Assembly: GCA_030149245.1 (NCBI GenBank) | Contig: JASBRX010000025.1 | Coordinates: forward strand, 1-64,000 | DNA: 64,000 bases | DNA from: Sphingomonas bacterium | Lineage (GTDB): Bacteria; Pseudomonadota; Alphaproteobacteria; Sphingomonadales; Sphingomonadaceae | Direction: 5' to 3' | Program-made: the position numbers and the translations under genes | In this document: positions 30,314 through 38,311 of the stretch, piece by piece | Layout: the number at the start of each line of letters is the position of its first letter | Position numbering within the stretch: the first letter of the stretch is position 1 | The notes under the pieces: generated by a model | Database searches by the model: none | What the model was told of the DNA's origin: nothing | Seen by the model: only the letters and a program-made list of their open reading frames with translations

Positions 30314-31063
30314 ATGAGGATATTGGTCACCGGCGGCGCGCGGCGGATCGGGGCGGCGATCGTGCGCCGCCTCGTGGCCGACGGCCATGCGGTCGCGGTG
30401 CATCACCACGATTCACATGACGAGGCCGATGCACTCGCGGCCGAACTCGGCGTGGCGCTGGTCACCGCTGACCTCGCCGATGCCGCCGAGACCCGGGCGC
30501 TGATCGCCGCCGCCGCCGATGCGCTGGGCGGGCCGGTCGAGGGGCTGGTCAACAACGCCTCGCGCTTCGCCTGGGACGCGATCCCGCTTGCCGACTACAG
30601 CGGGCTTGATCGCCACATGCACATCAATCTTGGCGCGCCGTTGCTATTGGCCTCGGCGCTGGCGGCACAGGTCGGGCTGGGGGAGGGGGCGATCGTCAAC
30701 CTGCTCGACCAGAAGCTCGCCAACCCCAATCCCGATTTCCTGACCTATACGCTGAGCAAGGCGGCGCTGGCCGAGGCGACCACCCTGCTCGCGATGCGGC
30801 TCGCCCCGCGTATCCGCGTCAACGCCGTCTCGCCCGGCCTGACACTGCCCAGCCTCGACCAGACGCCGGAGGAATTCGCCGCCGTCGCCAGCGCCAATCT
30901 GCTCGAACGCCCGGTCGACCTGTCCGACCTGACGGCGACGGTCGCTTATCTGCTTACCGCACGTAGCGTCACCGGCCAGAATGTGTTTGTCGATTGCGGC
31001 CAACGCCTGGTCAAGCGCGACGGCGACGTGATGTTCACCGGCAGGGACCGTCCGCGTGGCTGA
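30314..31063 (+). CDS. Short-chain reductase, FolM/pteridine-reductase-like
   Basis: The 249-residue product begins MRILVTGGARRIGAAIVRRL; the TGGARRIG form of the cofactor motif is characteristic of pteridine reductases and FolM. NNAS (near residue 82) and YTLSK (YxxxK, near 155) are present. FolM reduces dihydromonapterin or dihydrofolate to the tetrahydro form. Its position between folE and folB, and an 8-bp overlap with folB, support a pterin substrate. Confidence 0.82.
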   Translation: MRILVTGGARRIGAAIVRRLVADGHAVAVHHHDSHDEADALAAELGVALVTADLADAAETRALIAAAADALGGPVEGLVNNASRFAWDAIPLADYSGLDRHMHINLGAPLLLASALAAQVGLGEGAIVNLLDQKLANPNPDFLTYTLSKAALAEATTLLAMRLAPRIRVNAVSPGLTLPSLDQTPEEFAAVASANLLERPVDLSDLTATVAYLLTARSVTGQNVFVDCGQRLVKRDGDVMFTGRDRPRG

Positions 31064-31409
31064 ATACACCATCCATCTCGACGGGCTGGTGGTCGAAATC
31101 GGGCTCGGCATCCATGATTTCGAGCGCGCCGCGCCGCAGCGGGTCGAACTGAACGTCGCGATGCGCTGCGTTTATGCCGCGCCACCCGCGGACCGGATCG
31201 ATGCGGTTGTCGATTACGACTATCTGCGCACCGGCATCCACGCGCTCGCGGCCCAGGGCCATATCGAACTTCAGGAAACCCTGTGCGACGCGGTCGCCGC
31301 ACTGGCGCTGTCCGCAGACCCGCGCATCGCCGAAGTGCGGGTGCGGTCGATGAAGCTTGACGTCTATCCCGATGCGCGTGTGGGATGCGAAGTGGTCCGG
31401 GGGCGTTAG
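31056..31409 (+). CDS. folB: Dihydroneopterin aldolase
   Basis: The 117-residue product matches FolB: GLVVEIGLGIHDFERAAPQRV near the N-terminus and VVDYDYLRTGIHAL in the middle, with the catalytic Lys near MKLDVYP. It cleaves dihydroneopterin to 6-hydroxymethyl-dihydropterin and glycolaldehyde. The start is GTG at 31056, inside the end of the upstream reductase gene. It completes a folE-reductase-folB group. Confidence 0.9.
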   Translation: MAEYTIHLDGLVVEIGLGIHDFERAAPQRVELNVAMRCVYAAPPADRIDAVVDYDYLRTGIHALAAQGHIELQETLCDAVAALALSADPRIAEVRVRSMKLDVYPDARVGCEVVRGR

Positions 31410-31434
31410 CTTGTCGCCGAGGTCCAACGCATCC

Positions 31435-31644
31435 GTCCCCTCGCCCCTCCGCAGGAGGGGAGAGGGATGCGCAGACTTGGTCTCGCGAAGCGAGGCCCTA
31501 GTCGGAGCTGGGAGAGGGGTGGGCGGCTGCGACGCAGCCGCGCGGAGCAAAGCTCCGCTCTACCCCTCTCCAAGCTACGCTAGGCAGCAAGCTGCCAAGC
31601 TTCGCTATCCTATCCCCTATCAAGGGGAGAGGAGAAGAGGGATG
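31435..31644. repeat. Composite palindromic repeat after folB
   Basis: This ~210-bp stretch is a chain of hairpins: GCCCCTCCGCAGGAGGGG, GGTCTCGCGAAGCGAGGCC, GGCGGCTGCGACGCAGCCGC, GGAGCAAAGCTCC and GGCAGCAAGCTGCC, bounded by GTCCCCTCGCCCCTCC on one side and CCCCTATCAAGGGGAGAGG on the other. It has the architecture of the ~170-bp family seen at 9215 but different stem sequences. No gene fits within it. Confidence 0.7.
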
Positions 31645-31675
31645 CACGCCTACATGCCCCAGTTCGTTTGAGTGC

Positions 31676-31822
31676 CTACTCTTCATCCTCTGGAAGCATG
31701 AGATCATCGATTGGCTCCGCTGGCAGGTCTTCGATCGGTTCGAATTCCTCCGCGATCGGATCCAGCTCCGCCAGTAGCGCCAATAGCGAAAGGGAGGGCT
31801 TGTCATGATGGTCGTTGCGCAT
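31676..31822 (-). CDS. Small acidic protein, 48 residues, unknown function
   Basis: A short open frame begins ATG 31822 (MRNDHHDKPSLSLLALLAEL) nine bases after AGGAGG, an excellent ribosome site, and ends TAG at 31676. The C-terminal two thirds are very acidic and proline-rich (EEFEPIEDLPAEPIDDLMLP). There is no membrane segment or known motif. The strong ribosome site and the lack of any competing frame make it a probable real gene; function is unknown. Confidence 0.6.
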   Translation of the reverse strand: MRNDHHDKPSLSLLALLAELDPIAEEFEPIEDLPAEPIDDLMLPEDEE

Positions 31823-31909
31823 CCCGATGTCCTCCTAACGCATGTCGCCGCACTAAGCCCGTAACCACCTCAAGTCGATTAGCACTTGGACGATCCGCCC
31901 CCAACCCCT

Positions 31910-32239
31910 ATGTCCGCACGGCCCGTCGTTCAGCGGCGGGCAACAAGGGGCCGTTTAACGGGTTTTCGCGTGCAATTGCTGCTGTTCCTCTCTGCGCTCC
32001 TCGCGAGCCTTACCGGTGCGATTGCCGGTGATCGCGACCTGCGCGGGTTTCAGCAGCGCAGCGACACCGCCATCTCCCGCACCGCCGAAACTGCAGTCGC
32101 TGCGGTATCGCGCGTCGCGGCCGCGGTCGTCAGCCGCCCCCTTGCCACCCGTGAAGCGCCCGTTGCCGCGCCCTTCGCGATCCACGATGCTCCGGCCGGC
32201 ACGCCCGCCCGCCTGACCAGCGAACGCCGGCTCGAATAG
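31910..32239 (+). CDS. Hypothetical membrane-anchored protein upstream of secA
   Basis: The 109-residue product has one hydrophobic segment near residues 20-40 ([20 protein letters not shown]) after a basic N-terminus, then an Ala/Arg/Thr-rich tail. This looks like a signal anchor or signal peptide with a low-complexity exported part. The start is uncertain: ATG 31910 has no clear ribosome site, and a TTG lies 24 bases upstream. It precedes secA on the same strand by 107 bp. No family is recognised. Confidence 0.5.
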   Translation: MSARPVVQRRATRGRLTGFRVQLLLFLSALLASLTGAIAGDRDLRGFQQRSDTAISRTAETAVAAVSRVAAAVVSRPLATREAPVAAPFAIHDAPAGTPARLTSERRLE

Positions 32240-32346
32240 CCGCGCAGGCCGCCGCGAACCTGCGGTCGGCATCCATTTCGCATTCGAATCGTTGGCGCTC
32301 GCAGACCGGGCGCAACCCCTGCAATTTCACACGACTGGAAATCATC

Positions 32347-35088
32347 ATGTTCGGCGGCTTGGCCAAGTCCCTGTTCGGTTCGTCCAACGACCGGTATGTT
32401 CGTTCGCTCAACCCCATCCTCGCCAAGATTGCGGGCTTCGAACCCACGCTCAAGGCGATGTCTGACGAGGAGCTGGCGGCGCAGACCGTCAAGTTTCGTG
32501 AGCGGCTCGAGAATGGCGAAAAGCTCGACTCGATCCTGCCCGAAGCGTTCGCGACAGTGCGTGAAGCCGGCGTCCGCGTGCTCGGCATGCGCCATTTCGA
32601 CGTGCAGATGGTCGGTGGTATCGTCCTGCATCGCGGCGAGATCGCCGAAATGCGCACGGGCGAGGGCAAGACGCTGGTGGCGACGCTCGCCACCTATCTC
32701 AACGCGCTGCCGGGCAAGGGCGTCCATGTTATCACCGTCAACGACTATCTGGCGCGCCGCGACTCCGAATGGATGGGTCAAATCTACCGCTTCCTCGGCC
32801 TGACCGTCGGTGTGATCGTCCCCAACCTCGCCGATCATCAGCGCCGCGAGGCCTATGCCGCCGACATCACCTACGGCACCAATAACGAATTCGGCTTCGA
32901 CTATCTGCGCGACAACATGAAATATGACCGCGCATCGATGGTCCAGCGCCCCTTCGCCATGGCGATCGTCGATGAGGTCGACTCGGTGCTCATCGACGAA
33001 GCACGCACCCCGCTGATCATCTCCGGCCCGACCGACGACAAGAGCGAGCTCTATATCGGTGTCGACGCGATCGTGAAGCAGCTCAGCCCCGAGCTGTACG
33101 AGAAGGACGAGAAACAGAAGAGCATCGTCCTGACCGAGGAGGGGATGGAGAGCGTCGAGCGGATGCTGGAGACGGCAGGCCTGCTCAAGGGCGCCAACCT
33201 CTACGATTTCGAGAACACCCAGGTGGTCCACCACCTCAACCAGTCGCTGCGCGCCAACGTCATGTACAAGCGCGACATCGATTACATCGTCAAGGACGGC
33301 AAGGTCGTCATCATCGACGAATTCACCGGCCGCATGATGGACGGCCGCCGCTGGTCCGACGGCCTGCACCAGGCGGTCGAAGCCAAGGAAGGCGTCAACA
33401 TCGAGCCTGAGAACCAGACGCTGGCATCGATCACCTTCCAGAATTATTTCCGCATGTACCCGAAGCTTGCGGGCATGACCGGCACGGCGGCGACCGAAGC
33501 GCCGGAATTCTACGACATCTACAAGATGAACGTCGTGTCGATCCCGACTAACGTCCCGGTCAAGCGCATCGATCAGGACGATGAGTTCTACAAGACGATG
33601 CAGGACAAGTTCATCGCCATCGCCCGCACGATCCGCGAGCATGCGGCAAAGGGCCAGCCGGTGCTTGTCGGCACCGTGTCGATCGAAAAGTCCGAACTGC
33701 TCAGCGAATATCTGACCAAGGAAGGCGTCGACCATTCGGTCCTCAACGCCCGCTTCCACGAGCAGGAAGCGCATATCGTGGCGCAGGCCGGCCGCCTGGG
33801 CGCGGTGACCATCGCCACCAACATGGCCGGTCGCGGCACCGACATTCAGCTGGGCGGCAACCTCGAATTCCGCGTCGAGGCAGAACTCGCCGACATGCCC
33901 GAGGGGCCGGAGCGCGACGCCGCGATCGCCCAGATCAAGGCGGAGATCGCCGCCGAGAAACAGCGCGTGCTCGAAGCCGGCGGCCTGTTCGTGCTCGGCA
34001 CCGAGCGGCACGAAAGTCGCCGCATCGACAACCAGCTGCGCGGCCGCTCGGGCCGTCAGGGCGACCCCGGCCTCAGCCGCTTCTACCTGAGCCTCGACGA
34101 TGATCTGCTGCGCATCTTCGGCCCGGACACGCTGTTCGCCAAGATGATGCGCAACAACATCGCCGATGGCGAAGCGATCGGCAGCAAGTGGCTGACCAAG
34201 GCGATCGAGACCGCGCAGAAAAAGGTCGAAGCGCGCAACTACGACATCCGCAAGCAGGTCGTCGAATATGACGACGTGATGAACGATCAGCGCAAGGTGA
34301 TCTACGAACAGCGCGCCGACATCATGGACGCCGACACCGTCGGCGACGTGGTCGAGGATATGCGCGCCGAGACGGTCAACGACCTGGTCGGCCAGGCGTG
34401 CCCGCCGGAAACCTATCCCGAGCAATGGGATATCGAGGGCCTCAAGGCGCGTGTGCAGGAAGTGCTCGGCGTCGAGGCACCGGTCGAACAATGGATCGCC
34501 GAAACCGACGGGATCGAGCCCGAGGATGTCGAAAACCGCATCCGCGACCTCGCCACCGCGCGCGTGACCGAAAAGTCCGACCAGCTCGATCCCGAAACCT
34601 GGACCTCGATCGAAAAGTCGATCCTGCTCCAGAATCTCGACCATCACTGGAAGGAGCATCTCGCGATGCTCGACGCGCTGCGCCAGGTCGTCCACCTGCG
34701 CGCCTATGCCCAGAAGACGCCGATCAACGAATATAAGCAGGAAGCGTTCGCCATGTTCGAACGCATGCTGGGCGCGATCCGCGAAGACGTGACCCGCACG
34801 CTCGCCTGGGCCGAATTCCAGTTCCAGGCGCCCCCGGGCCTGCCCGAGCTGCCCGATTTCCTGACGACGCATATCGACCCGCTCACCGGCCTCGACAACA
34901 GCGCCGACTGGGACGCGGGCAGCGCCGGGCTGATCTCGAACGAGCTCCCCGCGATGCAGATCCCGCGCCCGACCGGTGAAGCGCTGGGCGATGATCCGGC
35001 GAACTGGGTCGGCCGCGTCAACCGCAATGCGCCGTGCCCATGTGGCTCGGGCCGCAAATACAAGCAATGCCACGGCGCGGTGGTGTGA
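32347..35088 (+). CDS. secA: Preprotein translocase ATPase SecA
   Basis: The 913-residue product drives protein export through SecYEG. Walker A is [11 protein letters not shown] near residue 105 and Walker B is [13 protein letters not shown] near residue 212; [10 protein letters not shown] lies near 570. The C-terminus ends in the zinc/SecB-binding motif [17 protein letters not shown]. Length and all blocks match the full-length alphaproteobacterial enzyme. A strong terminator follows 80 bases after the stop. Confidence 0.98.
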   Translation: MFGGLAKSLFGSSNDRYVRSLNPILAKIAGFEPTLKAMSDEELAAQTVKFRERLENGEKLDSILPEAFATVREAGVRVLGMRHFDVQMVGGIVLHRGEIAEMRTGEGKTLVATLATYLNALPGKGVHVITVNDYLARRDSEWMGQIYRFLGLTVGVIVPNLADHQRREAYAADITYGTNNEFGFDYLRDNMKYDRASMVQRPFAMAIVDEVDSVLIDEARTPLIISGPTDDKSELYIGVDAIVKQLSPELYEKDEKQKSIVLTEEGMESVERMLETAGLLKGANLYDFENTQVVHHLNQSLRANVMYKRDIDYIVKDGKVVIIDEFTGRMMDGRRWSDGLHQAVEAKEGVNIEPENQTLASITFQNYFRMYPKLAGMTGTAATEAPEFYDIYKMNVVSIPTNVPVKRIDQDDEFYKTMQDKFIAIARTIREHAAKGQPVLVGTVSIEKSELLSEYLTKEGVDHSVLNARFHEQEAHIVAQAGRLGAVTIATNMAGRGTDIQLGGNLEFRVEAELADMPEGPERDAAIAQIKAEIAAEKQRVLEAGGLFVLGTERHESRRIDNQLRGRSGRQGDPGLSRFYLSLDDDLLRIFGPDTLFAKMMRNNIADGEAIGSKWLTKAIETAQKKVEARNYDIRKQVVEYDDVMNDQRKVIYEQRADIMDADTVGDVVEDMRAETVNDLVGQACPPETYPEQWDIEGLKARVQEVLGVEAPVEQWIAETDGIEPEDVENRIRDLATARVTEKSDQLDPETWTSIEKSILLQNLDHHWKEHLAMLDALRQVVHLRAYAQKTPINEYKQEAFAMFERMLGAIREDVTRTLAWAEFQFQAPPGLPELPDFLTTHIDPLTGLDNSADWDAGSAGLISNELPAMQIPRPTGEALGDDPANWVGRVNRNAPCPCGSGRKYKQCHGAVV

Positions 35089-35096
35089 CCTGAATC

Positions 35097-35132
35097 ACCC
35101 CTCCCGGAACGGGAGGGGGCGGGGGAGGGGCG
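35097..35132. repeat. Short GC-rich palindrome after secA
   Basis: CCCCTCCCGGAACGGGAGGGG followed by CGGGGGAGGGGC is the same design as the rpoB-rpoC palindromes with a different loop (GAAC). It lies just after the secA stop, before the intrinsic terminator. Confidence 0.7.
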
Positions 35133-35171
35133 CGCGTCTGCGCGCTCCAAAGACTCATTCCCAACCAAATG

Positions 35172-35211
35172 AAAAAGGGCCGCCCGAGACGATCGGGCGG
35201 CCCTTTTTCTT
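35172..35211 (+). terminator. Rho-independent terminator of secA
   Basis: GGGCCGCCCGA and TCGGGCGGCCC form an 11-bp GC stem around a six-base loop, with AAAAA before and TTTTTCTTT after it. The A-tract lets it also work on the opposite strand. Confidence 0.92.
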
Positions 35212-35216
35212 TGATC

Positions 35217-35322
35217 GTCACCCCCGCGAAAGCGGGGGCCCATCTCCCGGACTGTCCGTTTGCCGAACCGGTGCAATGCGCCGCTCGTGCAGGAGATGGG
35301 CCCCCGCTTTCGCGGGGGTGAC
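35217..35322. repeat. Perfect 31-bp inverted repeat with 44-bp interior
   Basis: The left arm (35217-35247) starts GTCACCCCCGCGAAAGCGGG and ends GGCCCATCTCC; the right arm (35292-35322) is its exact reverse complement. Each arm also contains its own CCCCCGC-GAAA-GCGGGGG hairpin. The ends GTCACCCC and GGGGCCCAnCT match the arms enclosing the GIY-YIG gene at 42121-42506, so this looks like a gene-less member of the same repeat class. Confidence 0.9.
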
Positions 35323-35383
35323 GGTTAGACTGGGCGGTCCCCCGACCGCTCCCGTATGGGATCAGGCACAGGGGGCCATCCGA

Positions 35384-35971
35384 TCACCGCGGGCGCGGCG
35401 GTGCGATTGACGTGCCGAGATTCTCCAGCACCTCACGCGCATTGAACGCGCGGACATTGTCGGGCTTGCGACCCTTGCCGATCACGATCTCGGCGCTCGC
35501 CTCATAGCGTTCGACCGTGCGGATATCGACGTCGCGGTCCCAGAAGGGATCGCCGCCCCACGGGCTCCAGCTGCGCCAGCCCCAGCGCGGGCCGTAATAG
35601 CGCCACGACGGACCCCATCCGCCCCATGGACCGCCAGCAAACGGGCTGGTGGTGGCATAGGTGCGCGATTTCTTCTCGGTATCGCGGTCGGACAGCACGA
35701 AATAATCGCCGCCGCGCTCCACCGTCAGCTGCGCCGCGCGATAGAGCAGGTAGCGCTCGACCGTCTCGCGCGACGTCATGCTGTTGCCGGCGAAGGTAAC
35801 GCGAAAGCGATCGGATTCGATCTGCTCGTCCCAGTAGCCGGTGCGGTACGATCCGCTGCCGGTCGCGGGCTGATACGGGGTCGGGGTCGTGCAGGACGCA
35901 AGCACGCTGGCGCTGGCCAGCGCAAGCGCGACCGCCGCGATACGCGAGCGGCGGGCCGGGGTGGTGGACAT
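35384..35971 (-). CDS. CC0125/CC1285-family lipoprotein
   Basis: The 195-residue product has a lipoprotein signal peptide with lipobox VLASC near residue 27. The mature part contains TPYQPATGSGSYRTGYWDEQ, typical of the CC0125/CC1285 group, followed by a block rich in Trp and Gly (GPWGGWGPSWRYYGPRWGW) and an ending EVLENLG. ATG 35971 stands six bases after AGGAGG and is preferred over two nearby upstream ATGs. It is likely anchored to the outer membrane; its function is unknown. Confidence 0.8.
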   Translation of the reverse strand: MSTTPARRSRIAAVALALASASVLASCTTPTPYQPATGSGSYRTGYWDEQIESDRFRVTFAGNSMTSRETVERYLLYRAAQLTVERGGDYFVLSDRDTEKKSRTYATTSPFAGGPWGGWGPSWRYYGPRWGWRSWSPWGGDPFWDRDVDIRTVERYEASAEIVIGKGRKPDNVRAFNAREVLENLGTSIAPPRPR

Positions 35972-36132
35972 CATCTTCCTCCTAAGCATCTCATATTGCG
36001 GCGAATCGTGCCGATGCTGCGACGATAACGTTCAGCACAGGCCAAATGTCCCTATGCTGAACGAAACGACAGAAACCTGCGCGGCGCAAGCGCTGCGTCG
36101 CGGCGTGGTGTCCTGGGCTGGAGGAAAGTCGC

Positions 36133-36207
36133 TGGCTCCCTGAGTAGGATTCGAACCTACGGCCGCTCGATTAACAGTCGAGAGCTCTACCGCTGAGCTA
36201 TCAGGGA
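36133..36207 (-). tRNA. tRNA-Asn (anticodon GTT)
   Basis: On the reverse strand the acceptor stem TCCCTGA (36201-36207) pairs with TCAGGGA (36137-36143). The anticodon loop CTGTTAA gives GTT, the T-loop is GGTTCGAATCC, and discriminator G plus encoded CCA end at 36133. It reads AAC and AAU codons. No cognate integrase gene is next to it. Confidence 0.97.
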
Positions 36208-36307
36208 ACGACAGCGAGGGCGCGCCTATACGAAGGGGTGTCGGGCAATGCAAGCGGGGAAAAGGGGAATTTTGTGCGGTAGCGGCGCGTCGCAGCGAGC
36301 CGCGCCA

Positions 36308-36475
36308 ATTCCTCCCCTGCGCAGCAGGGGAGGGGGACCACCGCCGAAGGCGGTGGTGGAGGGGCGGCCGCGCAGACGGCCGTGAACAGCTCGGCAAAAC
36401 TCCGCCCTCTACGGGGCGGCCCCTCCGTCAGCGCTGCGCGCTGCCACCTCCCCTGAGCAAGCTCAGGGGAGGAAT
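36308..36475. repeat. ~170-bp composite palindromic repeat, copy 2
   Basis: It starts ATTCCTCCCCTGCGCAGCAG and ends GGGGAGGAAT, with internal stems ACCGCCGAAGGCGGT, GGCCGCGCAGACGGCC, CCGCCCTCTACGGGGCGG and AGCGCTGCGCGCTG in the same order as copy 1. It lies between tRNA-Asn and nadK. Confidence 0.88.
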
Positions 36476-36482
36476 TGGCCCC

Positions 36483-37256
36483 TCACGCAATAAACTGTTC
36501 CATCGTGATCCGCTCATCCAGCGCATGTTCGGGGTCGAACAACAGGGTCAGGTCGCGGTTGCGGTCGATCGCGATGTCGACCTGCGCCACGTCGCGCACT
36601 TCGCGCTGGTCGGCCACCGCGCTCACCGGCCGCTTGCCGGGGTCGAGCACGCGCAGCGAAATCCGCGTCTTTTCGGGCAGGATCGCCCCGCGCCAGCGCC
36701 GCGGGCGGAACGGACTGATCGGGGTCAGCGCGAGCAGCCGCGACCCCAGCGGCAGGATCGGGCCATGCGCCGACAGATTGTACGCCGTCGACCCCGCCGG
36801 CGTCGCCACAAGGATGCCATCGCACACCAGTTCGGGCAGCACGACGCGGTCGTTGACCCGCACCTCCAGCTTGGCAGTCTGGCGCGTCTCGCGCAGCAGC
36901 GACACTTCGTTGATTGCGGGGATGACGTGCGTCTCCCCCTCCATCGTCGTCGCGGTCATCACCAGCGGCGAGACCTTGAACGGCCGCGCGCGCGCGAGCC
37001 GCTCCTCCAGCCCGTCGGGCCGCCAGTCGTTCATCAGAAAGCCGATGGTGCCGAGGTTCATGCCGAACACCGGCACGATCCGCCGCCGCTCCAGCATCGC
37101 GTGCAGCGTCTGCAGCATGAAGCCGTCGCCGCCCAGCGCGACGACCATCTCGGCATCCTCGACCGGCACCCAATCGCGCCCGGCGAGCAGTTCTGCCGCA
37201 GCCGTCTCGGCCGGAGTGGTCGGGGAGGCGGCGAGCGCCCGGCGCACCATGCTCAT
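36483..37256 (-). CDS. nadK: NAD kinase
   Basis: The 257-residue product phosphorylates NAD to NADP. It has the GGDG motif in VVALGGDGFMLQTLH near residue 45, NLGTIGFL near 68, and the second conserved block VATPAGSTAYNLSAHGPILP near 150. It overlaps the end of moaA by 4 bp (ATGA), so the two are translationally coupled. The stop is 8 bp from a copy of the long palindromic repeat. Confidence 0.95.
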   Translation of the reverse strand: MSMVRRALAASPTTPAETAAAELLAGRDWVPVEDAEMVVALGGDGFMLQTLHAMLERRRIVPVFGMNLGTIGFLMNDWRPDGLEERLARARPFKVSPLVMTATTMEGETHVIPAINEVSLLRETRQTAKLEVRVNDRVVLPELVCDGILVATPAGSTAYNLSAHGPILPLGSRLLALTPISPFRPRRWRGAILPEKTRISLRVLDPGKRPVSAVADQREVRDVAQVDIAIDRNRDLTLLFDPEHALDERITMEQFIA

Positions 37257-38251
37257 CCGCCGGTCACGCTCATATGGCGCGAAACGGCGGGCGCAGCACC
37301 CGGCGCGACGTCGAACGCATGGCGCGCGGGCTTGCTCGCCAGCGCCGCGTCGATCGCATCATCGACCGCCGCCAGCCCGCCACCGCGGATCGCGGCCTTC
37401 AGATCGACCTGGTCGTCATGGCCCAGACAGGTGAACAACTTGCCCTCCGTGGTGAGCCGCACGCGGTTGCAGCTGTCGCAGAAATTACCCGTCAGCGGAG
37501 AGATCAGGCCCAGCCGCGCGCCGGTCCCGCCGACCCGCCAGTAGCGCGCCGGACCGCCGCTGTCATGGGCATCCCGGGTCAGGTCGAATTGTGCAGACAA
37601 ATCTGCAAGCACCTGCGTGAGCGGCACGAAACGATCGGCGCGATCCTCATCGATTGCGCCCAGCGGCATCGTTTCGATCAGCGTCAGGTCCATGCCCTGT
37701 GCGCTGGTCCAGCCCAGCATCGCGGGGATCTCGGCGTCGTTCAGCCCCTTCATCGCAACCATGTTGATCTTGACCGTCAGGCCCGCCGCACGCGCCGCCG
37801 CGATGCCGTCCAGCACTTGGCGCACATCGCCATGCCGGGTGATATGCCGAAAAACCTCAGGATCGCGGCTGTCGAGGCTGACATTGATCCGCCGCACCCC
37901 GGCCTCCGCCAGCGCCGCCGCATGGGTCGCCAGCCGCGTGCCATTGGTGGTCAGCGTCAGTTCGTTGAGACCCTGGCCGACGCTACGCCCCAGCCGTCGC
38001 ACCAGATCCAGCGCGTCGCGCCGCACCAAAGGCTCGCCCCCGGTCAGCCGGATCTTGGTCACCCCGCGCGCGACAAAACGCTCGGCAATCAGCGCGATTT
38101 CCTCCAGCGCCAGCAGCTCGCTGCGCGGCAGGAAGGTCATTTCCTCGGCCATGCAATAGCGGCAACGCAAGTCGCACCGGTCGGTCACCGATACCCGCAG
38201 ATACCGGATCGCGCGGCCGTGCCGGTCCACAAGAGGCCGATCGCTCGCCAT
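37253..38251 (-). CDS. moaA: GTP 3',8-cyclase (molybdenum cofactor synthesis)
   Basis: The 332-residue radical-SAM enzyme makes the first intermediate of molybdopterin. The N-terminal 4Fe-4S cluster ligands are Cys25, Cys29 and Cys32 (DRCDLRCRYC); the C-terminal cluster ligands are in NFCDSCNRVRLTTEGKLFTC, and the protein ends in the functional Gly-Gly. IRLTGGEPLVRRD and NVSLDSRDP blocks are also present. It is co-transcribed with nadK. No other moa gene is in the window. Confidence 0.96.
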   Translation of the reverse strand: MASDRPLVDRHGRAIRYLRVSVTDRCDLRCRYCMAEEMTFLPRSELLALEEIALIAERFVARGVTKIRLTGGEPLVRRDALDLVRRLGRSVGQGLNELTLTTNGTRLATHAAALAEAGVRRINVSLDSRDPEVFRHITRHGDVRQVLDGIAAARAAGLTVKINMVAMKGLNDAEIPAMLGWTSAQGMDLTLIETMPLGAIDEDRADRFVPLTQVLADLSAQFDLTRDAHDSGGPARYWRVGGTGARLGLISPLTGNFCDSCNRVRLTTEGKLFTCLGHDDQVDLKAAIRGGGLAAVDDAIDAALASKPARHAFDVAPGAAPAVSRHMSVTGG

Positions 38252-38311
38252 ATGGAAAGCAGCTAAGCTGTTCGTAGCGCCGGGACAAGGCTTGCGTTAG
38301 GACTGCTGCCG

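Noticed and set aside
32050..35073. A 1007-codon open frame antisense to secA
   Set aside because: It is a shadow of secA with the same biased composition and no recognisable motif.
36133..36482. An integration site next to tRNA-Asn
   Set aside because: No integrase gene or repeated tRNA 3' end was found nearby; the adjacent sequence is a palindromic repeat and nadK.
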